Positions 32,408 to 39,668 of a DNA stretch of 44,634 nt are shown piece after piece (positions within the stretch are counted from its first letter, which is position 1; each line of letters opens with the position of its first letter). Below the pieces are notes generated by a model. The model was not told the origin of the DNA and did not search any database. It saw only the letters and a list, made by a program, of their open reading frames with translations. This DNA is from Bacteroidaceae bacterium (GTDB lineage Bacteria > Bacteroidota > Bacteroidia > Bacteroidales > Bacteroidaceae): positions 1 to 44,634 of the forward strand of contig CAAGNV010000045.1 in NCBI GenBank assembly GCA_900771425.1, in the 5' to 3' direction. The position numbers and the translations under genes are program-made.

Positions 32408-33688
32408 ATGTATGCACCAATAGCACTATTCGTTTATAATCGTCTGGAACTGACTAAGCAAGTTGTTGCGCAACTGCTCACCAACACATTGGCCTACGAG
32501 ACCGACCTCTACATCTTCGCCGACGGAAGCCGAAACGACGAGGACAGCAATGCCGTGAAATCAGTGCGCGAATATATCCACGAACTCGACAAGGAGTCGG
32601 CTGCCCGTCATCTCTTCAAGTCGATGACCATCGTCGAGCGGTCCGAGAACTGGGGCAAGAACCGCAACATCACCGAGGGTATCAACCAGGTACTGCGTGA
32701 CCACGAGACCATCATCGTACTCGAGGACGACATCTTCGTCTCTGAGTTCTTCCTCGACTTCATGAACAACGCATTCAACATCTACCGCGACGACCAAAAG
32801 GTGATGCACGTATCTGCATTTACCAATCTCGACATCATACACGACCACCCGCTGCTCGTCTATGACAACCCTTACTCCGACCTCATGAACGAGGCATACT
32901 TCACGCCTCACATGGCGCATTGGGGATGGGGCACATGGCGCGACCGCTGGGAAGAGCATTTCGTACAGTTCACCTCTGAGAGAGAAGCACTTGAAGGGCT
33001 GAAGCCAGAACTCCGCGACAAGATGCAGTACGAAGGCAACTATCCATGTCTCGGACTGCTGAAGCAGAATCCGATTCCATGGAGCATCTGCTGGGAGATT
33101 GCCATCAACAAGGCAGACGGACTCTGCCTCACCCCTGGCTACACCATCACACGCAATATCGGACTGAACAAACAACTGAAATGGGGTTCAGCCAATCAGT
33201 TGCAATACTTCAACTTCGACCGCACGCCAGCCGAACGAATCATCAAGATCAACCGTCGTCCTATCGCTCCGAAGGCCGACATCGAAGCACTCTTTGCCGA
33301 AGCCATCAAGGAAGGCGGAGTCGTCTATACACCACTCGGCAAGGTTGCCCTCTGTGCCATGAACGGCGGACAGAAGTTTGGTGAATTTGCACAGCACTCA
33401 GGTTCGTTCCTCGGCAAGGCAGGCAAGGCATTCCTCGCCCTCTGCGGCAAAGTCGGGCAGGAACTCGCAGTACTGGGCAGAAAGGCAGGACCTGCATTCG
33501 CCAAGTTCGGCGGTGAAGCCGGCGTCGTGCTCAAGAAAGTATTCAAGATTATCCTTGCACTGCTCAAGCGCCTGTTCAAGGAGATCGTACGCCTCACTCC
33601 TTATGTCGTAGGATTCCTGCAGACAGTGTTCCGCATGGCTGCCGACGGCATCAAGAAACTCATCAACCTCATCATGTCGAAGATGTAG
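32408..33688 (+). CDS. GT-A type glycosyltransferase with 11-residue-repeat C-terminal tail
   Basis: This 426-residue protein starts at MYAPIALFVYNRLELTKQ; a longer frame reaches back to 32330 but crosses the promoter. Residues 1-290 form a GT-A-like transferase: YIFADGSRNDEDSNAV, IVLEDDIFVSEFFLDFMN with a DXD-type metal site, and HMAHWGWGTWRDRWEEH as acceptor region. Residues about 321-419 are nine successive 11-residue units (GSFLGKAGKAF, LALCGKVGQEL, AVLGRKAGPAF, AKFGGEAGVVL and so on). They are Gly/Ala/Lys-rich first and increasingly hydrophobic towards the end, as expected for a long amphipathic helix lying on a membrane. The methyltransferase gene follows 12 bp later. The sugar and acceptor are unknown. 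Confidence 0.85.
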   Translation: MYAPIALFVYNRLELTKQVVAQLLTNTLAYETDLYIFADGSRNDEDSNAVKSVREYIHELDKESAARHLFKSMTIVERSENWGKNRNITEGINQVLRDHETIIVLEDDIFVSEFFLDFMNNAFNIYRDDQKVMHVSAFTNLDIIHDHPLLVYDNPYSDLMNEAYFTPHMAHWGWGTWRDRWEEHFVQFTSEREALEGLKPELRDKMQYEGNYPCLGLLKQNPIPWSICWEIAINKADGLCLTPGYTITRNIGLNKQLKWGSANQLQYFNFDRTPAERIIKINRRPIAPKADIEALFAEAIKEGGVVYTPLGKVALCAMNGGQKFGEFAQHSGSFLGKAGKAFLALCGKVGQELAVLGRKAGPAFAKFGGEAGVVLKKVFKIILALLKRLFKEIVRLTPYVVGFLQTVFRMAADGIKKLINLIMSKM

Positions 33689-33700
33689 AGGCCAAGAGCC

Positions 33701-34927
33701 ATGACCACCAACGACTACATAATCAGCCACCGCAACGACGACGTACGTCAGTTAGCCCTCCAGTCAGCGCCCGAGGGAGTTGACCTGCGAAGCGCACTGG
33801 TACAGATAAGCGGATGGCAGAAAGCAACGCATAAACTGCCGTCGTGGGCAACCACCGACGGCATTATTTTTCCCGAGCACATATCGATGGAGCAGTGTTC
33901 GTCGGAGCCTACGGCAGAGTACAAGCTCGGCATTGCCCGCCGCCTGTGCAGTGGAGGAGGCAGGATGATAGACCTCACCGCCGGTTTCGGTGTCGATGCA
34001 ACCATAATCAGCCGCCATTTCAAGCACCTCACTGCCGTAGAGCGCAATCCGCAGTTATGCCAAATACTGCGAAACAACCTGCCACTGATGGGCATCAGCC
34101 AGAACGAAGTCGTCTGCACCGACTGCACAGAATATATCGACACGCTGACCGATGTCTACACCCCGTTCCAACTCCTCTTCATCGACCCTGCACGGCGCGA
34201 CGCGGGCGGACGCAAGACAGTGCTCATCAGCGACTGCACCCCCGACGTCGGCACGCTGTTGCCACGATTGCTCCGTATGGCAGAGGTGGTGATGATAAAA
34301 CTCTCGCCCATGCTCGACACCACATCGGTCGAGCACGACCTGCACGGACTCACCGAACTCCACATCGTCAGCGTCGGTGGCGAATGCAAGGAAGTAATCG
34401 CAATAGCGAAACAAACGGACGACGTCCACGACGCCGAAGTCAGCATACATGCCGTCAACCTGTCACCTTCGGTCGGAGCACGGGAGCCCCATACACCTTT
34501 TATATTTAGGCGCAGCGAAGAGAGTACTGCAGCCGTACGGTATCTCACCCTGACTACGTCCGACAGCACACCTGCCTACCTCTACGAACCCAATGCTTCA
34601 ATCCTGAAGTCGGGAGCCTACCGCACCGTTGCCGACCGGTACCGTCTGTTGAAAGCATCGGCCAACAGCCACCTTTATTTCTCCGACAGCCTGGCCGAAG
34701 ACTTCCCCGGTCGCCGTTTCCGCATCATCAACGCCGTACAGCCCAACAAGGCTGGCATCAAGGCTCTGGCATCCCTCACCCGAGCCAACATCACAACACG
34801 CAACTACCCCATCTCTGCAGGCGACCTGCGCCGCAAGCTCCGCCTTGTCGACGGTGGCGACACCTACATCTTTGCCACCACACTCGCCGACAACCAACAC
34901 ATATTGTTTGTAACAGAAAAAGTATAG
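33701..34927 (+). CDS. Class I SAM-dependent methyltransferase with THUMP-like domain (PG_1098 type)
   Basis: This 408-residue protein has an N-terminal helical region (1-80) and a Rossmann methyltransferase domain. Motif I is MIDLTAGFGVDATIIS (about 89-104), followed by an acidic AdoMet contact in LTAVERNP. The characteristic LLFIDPARRDAGGRKT is at about 158-173. After residue 260 a ferredoxin-like/THUMP-like C-terminal domain follows, ending NYPISAGDLRRKLRLVDGGDTYIFATTL. This matches a Bacteroidetes family known by structure (PG_1098). An RNA substrate is likely from the THUMP-like part, but the modified base is unknown. It is probably co-transcribed with the glycosyltransferase. Confidence 0.9.
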   Translation: MTTNDYIISHRNDDVRQLALQSAPEGVDLRSALVQISGWQKATHKLPSWATTDGIIFPEHISMEQCSSEPTAEYKLGIARRLCSGGGRMIDLTAGFGVDATIISRHFKHLTAVERNPQLCQILRNNLPLMGISQNEVVCTDCTEYIDTLTDVYTPFQLLFIDPARRDAGGRKTVLISDCTPDVGTLLPRLLRMAEVVMIKLSPMLDTTSVEHDLHGLTELHIVSVGGECKEVIAIAKQTDDVHDAEVSIHAVNLSPSVGAREPHTPFIFRRSEESTAAVRYLTLTTSDSTPAYLYEPNASILKSGAYRTVADRYRLLKASANSHLYFSDSLAEDFPGRRFRIINAVQPNKAGIKALASLTRANITTRNYPISAGDLRRKLRLVDGGDTYIFATTLADNQHILFVTEKV

Positions 34928-34944
34928 GCATGAGCCACGTAATC

Positions 34945-34964
34945 CCAAACTCCGGGGAGTTTGG
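34945..34964 (+). terminator. Hairpin downstream of the methyltransferase gene
   Basis: CCAAACTCC (34945-34953) and GGAGTTTGG (34956-34964) are exact reverse complements, 17 bp after the stop codon. There is no clear T-run. Confidence 0.55.
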
Positions 34965-35009
34965 AGTTATGGATACAACATCTTAATCTGCCCGAAAGAC
35001 GCAATACCG

Positions 35010-35293
35010 AAAATAGGACTATTGTAATATTTGCTCAAGGCTGATTGCATACTATCAAAAACGCAGCCATATCTTCCCGTCTGAAGAACCAAATCTTATC
35101 GCCATAAGAACCAAATCTTATTGCCCGAAGAACCAAATCTTCCGACCCGAAGATTTGGCTGCGTTTTTGACCACTGCTATGTGCGATGAGTATCAGAGAC
35201 TTATGGAAGGCCGTTTTTTGCCAGTTGTTTTGGCTGAATTCTCCGTTTTGGGGGCAAATATGAGAAGGGCAAAAATAGGACTTTTGTCATATT
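35010..35293. repeat. Pair of 22-bp direct repeats flanking array R5
   Basis: The segments at 35010-35031 and 35272-35293 both begin AAAATAGGACT and match at 20 of 22 bases. They lie on either side of the palindromic array R5, which starts 29 bp after the first copy. The right copy overlaps a weak stem (AGGAC/GTCCT, 35277-35300) that could help end the YqaA transcript. Confidence 0.55.
35061..35164. repeat. 104-bp palindromic array, copy 2 (array R5)
   Basis: Five 16-bp units start at 35061, 35083, 35105, 35127 and 35149, with 6-bp spacers CCGTCT, TCGCCA, TTGCCC and CGACCC. Units 2-4 all read GAAG or TAAG, AACCAAAT, then CTTA or CTTC in the same orientation. The end units are near reverse complements (ACGCAGCCATATCTTC and GAAGATTTGGCTGCGT), and the last two units form a 10-bp stem. 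It is a relative of the array at 14819-14922. The remaining gap 34928-35335 holds a hairpin and a pair of 22-bp direct repeats. Confidence 0.9.
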
Positions 35294-35335
35294 GTGTCCT
35301 TTTAGTCGGGTAAGTGTTCCAAAAGTCGAATCAGA

Positions 35336-35791
35336 TTACTTTATTGCTAATACTGAATATGCTACGACGACATACCTGACACATTTGCCGAGGAAGGTTG
35401 AGAAGAGTGTGCCCCATACGTTGGCACGCAGGATGCCGAGGGCGATGGATATGGCCGTGCCGAGGATGGGAATGAACGAGAAGAAGCCCATCCATGAGCC
35501 ATAACGCTGAACATACCGCTGTGCCGAGTCCATGCGTTTCTGCTTGATGCGGAACCACTTCTGCACGTGTTCGGGCGATGCCATCGAGCCAATGGCGTAG
35601 TTGACCATCGACCCAGCCACGTTACCGATGGTGGCACTCGTCACGGTCATCACCGGATCCATGTCGCTGCTCATCAGCAGGGCTGCCATGACAGCCTCGC
35701 TGCTGAAGGGGAAGAACGTGCCGGCTAGGAATGATGCCAGCCCCATGCCCCAGTAACCGTAATTGACGAAAAACTCGTTTAGAGGATCCAT
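35336..35791 (-). CDS. YqaA/DedA-like VTT-family membrane protein
   Basis: This 151-residue protein resembles the YqaA group of the SNARE-associated/VTT superfamily. It has LASFLAGTFFPFSSEAVMAALLM at the N-terminus, a re-entrant glycine-rich segment (VTSATIGNVAGSMVNYAIG), and PILGTAISIALGILRANVWGTLFSTFLGKCVRYVV near the end. Relatives are inner-membrane proteins with roles in lipid or ion handling; its own role is not known. Its first codons overlap the end of the upstream 335-residue gene by 13 bp, indicating coupled translation. Confidence 0.88.
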   Translation of the reverse strand: MDPLNEFFVNYGYWGMGLASFLAGTFFPFSSEAVMAALLMSSDMDPVMTVTSATIGNVAGSMVNYAIGSMASPEHVQKWFRIKQKRMDSAQRYVQRYGSWMGFFSFIPILGTAISIALGILRANVWGTLFSTFLGKCVRYVVVAYSVLAIK

Positions 35792-36786
35792 GCGTTGAGT
35801 ATGAAACTGATGATGATTGCTACGGAAATTATGATGGTCAGTATGTTAGACGCCGAAGTGGCACCGTTTGCTACGTAATGACCTGCCATGATCGAAGTGC
35901 TGACGAGCGCAAGCGGCATGAACACCTGCACGTTGATGGGTTGCAGAAGCAGTAGGAGAAAATAGGCAAAGCCATGCAAGATGATGACATAGTATAGGTT
36001 GCGGGTACGGTTCTTGTCCATGTAGATGCGCGCAAAGAAGTCGAGCACGCCGATGACGAACATGACAAATGCAAGACATACCGTCACCCATACGGCAGGC
36101 GTGAGGTGTGAGTAGTCGCCCCAGCGGAAAGTATAGAACTGGCTGAGCGTCTGTAACATCTCGGGCATCTTGCCGAAACAGTAGGCAAAGGCTCCGACAA
36201 TCCAATACGGCGTGAGCAGTCCTAGCACCGAAGCACAGACGCTACGCGGATTGACCGACCGCAGTATATACATTGACAGCCAGTAGATCGGTGCCAGCCA
36301 CAGCAGTTTGGGCAGCATCAGCGTTGCAAGGCTGAAATACAGGAATGCCACGTAGGCATGCGATGCTGAATTTTCCAACTGATACGAACTGAACAGTGCG
36401 AAATATGACAGCAGCACACACAGCATCGATATCATCCCAGGATTGAACGTATGGAGGAAGGGACAGGCGGTGATGAGCGCACCGAAGACGATGGTCATCA
36501 CGCGCGAATTGACGCGCAACAGCACCTGCGACGTATTGAGTTCGGCTATCGCATAGCAAGTGATGAGTGCCGTCAACATGCCCATCAGCGAGTTGACCCA
36601 CGGCACAGTTCGCATGAATGCAGGCAGCGCGGTCCACCACCCCGATGCAACGATGTTATGATGTCCGAAGTCGAACGGGTTAGGCGTACTGCCAAGTATG
36701 CCGACAATGAGCCACAGCACCATCACGACGACGGCGATGGTGTGAAGCGATGTAGGGGTTATGGCTAATTGTCGTTGAAAATTCAC
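35779..36786 (-). CDS. Polytopic membrane protein of unknown function, 335 aa
   Basis: This 335-residue protein has about nine to ten hydrophobic segments (starting near residues 13, 65, 95, 115, 145, 160, 185, 228, 260 and 310). Between them are short polar loops and motifs such as WLAPIYWLSMYILRSVNPRSVCASVLGLLTPYWIVG. That segment is similar to a Bacteroidetes family of uncharacterised integral membrane proteins, possibly DUF6427-like; this assignment is tentative. It follows the small HExxH gene by 14 bp and overlaps the YqaA gene by 13 bp, so the three appear to form one transcript. Confidence 0.75.
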   Translation of the reverse strand: MNFQRQLAITPTSLHTIAVVVMVLWLIVGILGSTPNPFDFGHHNIVASGWWTALPAFMRTVPWVNSLMGMLTALITCYAIAELNTSQVLLRVNSRVMTIVFGALITACPFLHTFNPGMISMLCVLLSYFALFSSYQLENSASHAYVAFLYFSLATLMLPKLLWLAPIYWLSMYILRSVNPRSVCASVLGLLTPYWIVGAFAYCFGKMPEMLQTLSQFYTFRWGDYSHLTPAVWVTVCLAFVMFVIGVLDFFARIYMDKNRTRNLYYVIILHGFAYFLLLLLQPINVQVFMPLALVSTSIMAGHYVANGATSASNILTIIISVAIIISFILNAWIL

Positions 36787-36800
36787 GGGTCGGTATTCCT

Positions 36801-37139
36801 TTATTTAGTTTGTTTCTCTACGAGATAATTTGTCCAACCATACAACTTACGGCTGTGAGGATAGTCGAAGTCATGGTCGTTGGCATACGCTTCGCGCTCA
36901 AAACTGATGTTACGGTAAGCCTCCACGACATCACGGTACATGACGATACGCACGAGCCACTCGACGAGATACCACAGGTAGAACACCACGAACAGCATCT
37001 CACGCTGTTGGAGCGTGTGGATGAACTCGTGGTTGTGTACCCTCGCGTTCAGGTGCCCCTTGGCAAATATCACGCCAAAGAGATTGATTGCAAGAAAGTT
37101 CTTGCCGAAAGGGATTATCTTGTTCTGAATTACCTTCAT
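36801..37139 (-). CDS. Small HExxH-like protein, 112 aa
   Basis: I start this gene at the ATG at 37139 (MKVIQNKIIPFGKNFLAINLFGVIFAKG), about 42 nt after the predicted transcription start. A much longer frame reaches 37760 but would run through its own promoter and antisense to ribD. The product has HNHEFIHTLQQREM, a zinc-metallopeptidase-like HExxH, followed by a hydrophobic helix (LFVVFYLWYLVEWLVRIV) and FEREAYANDHDFDYPHSR. From memory, relatives in Bacteroides carry unsupported names such as fumarate hydratase. A membrane-associated metalloprotein is plausible; activity is unproven. Confidence 0.75.
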   Translation of the reverse strand: MKVIQNKIIPFGKNFLAINLFGVIFAKGHLNARVHNHEFIHTLQQREMLFVVFYLWYLVEWLVRIVMYRDVVEAYRNISFEREAYANDHDFDYPHSRKLYGWTNYLVEKQTK

Positions 37140-37187
37140 GTCACGTTTTGCAGTTGTCGGCTGTACCCATTGGTTCATTTTTCGGCA

Positions 37188-37217
37188 CAAAGGTAGTAAA
37201 TAATTGATAATTGACAA
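37188..37217 (-). promoter_or_regulatory. Promoter of the HExxH/membrane-protein/YqaA transcript
   Basis: On the minus strand TTG (37217-37215), 19 bp, then TACCTTTG (37195-37188). The surrounding 37197-37239 is made of overlapping TTGATAAT/TTGACAAT repeats, which supply several alternative -33 elements. Confidence 0.7.
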
Positions 37218-37280
37218 TTGATAATTGATAATTATTGCCAACTTTTCACCTTTCATTTTCCACTTGTCACATTTATTTCG

Positions 37281-37288
37281 TATCTTTG
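37281..37288 (+). promoter_or_regulatory. -7 element for the ribD operon
   Basis: TATCTTTG lies 20 bp before the ATG at 37308. The -33 region is weak. Confidence 0.5.
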
Positions 37289-37307
37289 CACTTTCTAATG
37301 AGAAGAA

Positions 37308-38351
37308 ATGACTAACGACGAGAAATATATGCGCCGGTGCATTCAGTTGGCACAAAGCGGACAACAGAACGCCCAACCCAATCCAATGGTGGGGGCAGTC
37401 ATTGTCAGTGCCGACGGCAGGATTATCGGCGAAGGCTACCACGTGAGATGCGGCGAAGGCCATGCCGAGGTCAATGCCTTTGCATCGGTCAGTCCCGACG
37501 ACGAAGCCCTGCTGAAAGATGCCACCATATATGTAAGCCTTGAGCCATGCAGCCACTACGGCAAGACACCGCCGTGTGCCGACCTCATCGTCAGCAAAGG
37601 CGTGCGACGGGCAGTAGTGGGTTGTGTTGACCCCTTTGCAAAGGTGCAAGGGCGTGGCATACAACGGCTGCGCGACGCAGGCATAGAAGTCACGGTCGGC
37701 GTATGCGAGACAGAGTGCCGCGAACTCAACAAGGTGTTCTTCACATACCACAGCCTCCACCGCCCATTCATCACACTGAAATGGGCAATGACAGCCGACG
37801 GCGTAATCGGCATTAAGACCGACGCAGCCGACCGCCTCTTAATATCTAACACGTTGACTAACGTGCTGTGCCACAAGCGGCGCGCCGAACATCAGGCTAT
37901 ACTCGTCGGACATAACACATGGAATCAGGACCACCCGAGCCTGAACGTGCGCCACTGGACAGGGCACACACCCCGACGCATCGTGCTTGGCAACGATGTC
38001 GATGCCGACGAGACGGTCATGACCTACGACGGCGACCTAAAAGAACTGCTCGACAGACTCCACTCCGACGGCATACAGTCATTACTCGTAGAGGGAGGAC
38101 GGCAGACACTTCAATCGTTTATTGATGAAGGATTGTGGGACGAGGCATACGTGGAGATTTCATCCTACAAGGCATCTGCCGGCAGAAATGACAAAACGGA
38201 CGGTATAACAGCCGAATACGTGAAAGCCCCCGTCATCACGAACTATCAGTCAGTCACATCCACGTCATTCGGGGGCCATTTAGTCAAGACATACAAACAT
38301 TCGTCAATCAACGAAAAAGATACAGACAATCAATCAAATCAAAACGAATAA
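37308..38351 (+). CDS. ribD: Bifunctional diaminohydroxyphosphoribosylaminopyrimidine deaminase/reductase
   Basis: This 347-residue enzyme carries out the second and third steps of riboflavin synthesis from GTP. The N-terminal deaminase domain has its zinc site in GEGHAEVNAF and LEPCSHYGKTPPCADLIV, and begins YMRRCIQLAQSG...QPNPMVGAVIV. The C-terminal reductase domain (about 150-320) has RPFITLKWAMTADG and LLVEGGRQTLQSFIDEGLWDE for NADPH and substrate binding. It heads a six-gene same-strand run that also contains ribF, giving two riboflavin/FAD genes in one cluster. The tail after residue 315 is poorly conserved and polar. Confidence 0.95.
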   Translation: MTNDEKYMRRCIQLAQSGQQNAQPNPMVGAVIVSADGRIIGEGYHVRCGEGHAEVNAFASVSPDDEALLKDATIYVSLEPCSHYGKTPPCADLIVSKGVRRAVVGCVDPFAKVQGRGIQRLRDAGIEVTVGVCETECRELNKVFFTYHSLHRPFITLKWAMTADGVIGIKTDAADRLLISNTLTNVLCHKRRAEHQAILVGHNTWNQDHPSLNVRHWTGHTPRRIVLGNDVDADETVMTYDGDLKELLDRLHSDGIQSLLVEGGRQTLQSFIDEGLWDEAYVEISSYKASAGRNDKTDGITAEYVKAPVITNYQSVTSTSFGGHLVKTYKHSSINEKDTDNQSNQNE

Positions 38352-38366
38352 ATACTAATTAAAACT

Positions 38367-39659
38367 ATGGAAAAATCATCAAATCTGAAGTTCAGACTCA
38401 TAGTGATGAACTTCTTGGAGTTTGCAGTATGGGGTGCTTACCTCACGTCAATGGGTAGTTTCCTGTTTAACGCAGGATTCGGAGAAAAGATATGGCTGTT
38501 CTATGCCACTCAGGGCTTCGTCTCTATATTCATGCCAGCCTTGATGGGTATCGTTGCCGACAAGTGGATACCAGCACAGAAGGTGCTTTCACTCTGCCAC
38601 GGACTTGCCGGACTCTTCCTCCTCGGTGCAGGTTTCTATGCCATGACAGCCGGCGCAGGCATCAGTTTCAGCATTTTCTATCTGCTCTACACATTCAGCA
38701 TCGCATTCTACATGCCAACACTGGCTATTTCCAACTCAGTTGCATTCAACGCGCTCGAAAAAGCACAGATGGACACAGTCAAGGTATTCCCTCCAATCCG
38801 CGTGTTCGGTACAGTCGGTTTCATCTGCAGCATGTTGTTCGTCAATTTCATGACTAACGCCGAAGGAGTCCAGTATCAGCACTCTTACGAGCAATTCATC
38901 GTTTCAGGCATTCTGAGCATTATACTCTGCGTCTATGCACTGACACTCACCAACTGCCCATGCAAGGCAAAAGGAGCCGGCGGTCAGTCGTTCATGGAGG
39001 CATCAGGACTCAACGCATTCTCACTGTTCAAGGAGAAACGATTTGCCCTGTTCTTCATTTTCTCAATGCTGCTGGGTGCATCACTTCAGATCACAAACGG
39101 CTATGCCAACACATTCATTACCAGTTTCAAGGACATCGAGGGATTCGCTGACACATGGGGCGCCAACAATGCCAACGCACTGATTTCGCTCAGCCAGATA
39201 TCGGAGACACTCTGCATCCTGCTCATTCCGTTCTTCATGAAACGATTCGGCATCAAGAACGTGATGCTCATCGCCATGTTCGGATGGGTACTCCGATTCG
39301 CCTTCTTCGGCATGGGTAACCCTGGCAACCTGGTTTGGTTGTTCGTGCTCAGTTGCATAGTTTACGGCGTAGCATTCGACTTCTTCAACATATCGGGAGC
39401 ATTGTTCGTAAACCACAACACAAGCAACGACATACGTTCAAGTGCACAGGGACTCTTCATGCTGATGACCAACGGACTCGGCGCAAGTATCGGCACATGG
39501 GCAGCAGGACTCGTAGTGAACCACTTCGTCTATGCCAACACCGACCCAATGGCTCAGATCGAAGGCTGGTCAACAGCATGGTATGTATTTGCAGGATATG
39601 CACTCGTAGTAGCAGTCCTCTTCGCTATATTCTTCAAATACAAGCACGTAAAAGAATAA
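38367..39659 (+). CDS. Nucleoside:H+ symporter family (MFS) transporter
   Basis: This 430-residue protein has twelve predicted membrane helices. The N-terminus (LKFRLIVMNFLEFAVWGAYLTSMGSFL) is typical of the NupG/XapB nucleoside symporter family. KVFPPIRVFGTVGFICSMLFV and SISQISETLCILLIPFFMKRFGIKNVMLIAM-like segments also match (here starting LISLSQISE). It should import nucleosides with protons across the inner membrane. It begins 15 bp after ribD and ends 9 bp before the epimerase gene, so it is part of the same transcript, though a functional link with riboflavin is not obvious. Confidence 0.9.
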   Translation: MEKSSNLKFRLIVMNFLEFAVWGAYLTSMGSFLFNAGFGEKIWLFYATQGFVSIFMPALMGIVADKWIPAQKVLSLCHGLAGLFLLGAGFYAMTAGAGISFSIFYLLYTFSIAFYMPTLAISNSVAFNALEKAQMDTVKVFPPIRVFGTVGFICSMLFVNFMTNAEGVQYQHSYEQFIVSGILSIILCVYALTLTNCPCKAKGAGGQSFMEASGLNAFSLFKEKRFALFFIFSMLLGASLQITNGYANTFITSFKDIEGFADTWGANNANALISLSQISETLCILLIPFFMKRFGIKNVMLIAMFGWVLRFAFFGMGNPGNLVWLFVLSCIVYGVAFDFFNISGALFVNHNTSNDIRSSAQGLFMLMTNGLGASIGTWAAGLVVNHFVYANTDPMAQIEGWSTAWYVFAGYALVVAVLFAIFFKYKHVKE

Positions 39660-39668
39660 CAGAGATAT

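Noticed and set aside
37140..37760. N-terminal extension of the minus-strand HExxH gene to 319 codons
   Set aside because: The extension lies antisense to ribD and would run through the gene's own promoter at 37188-37217; the family-like start is at 37139.
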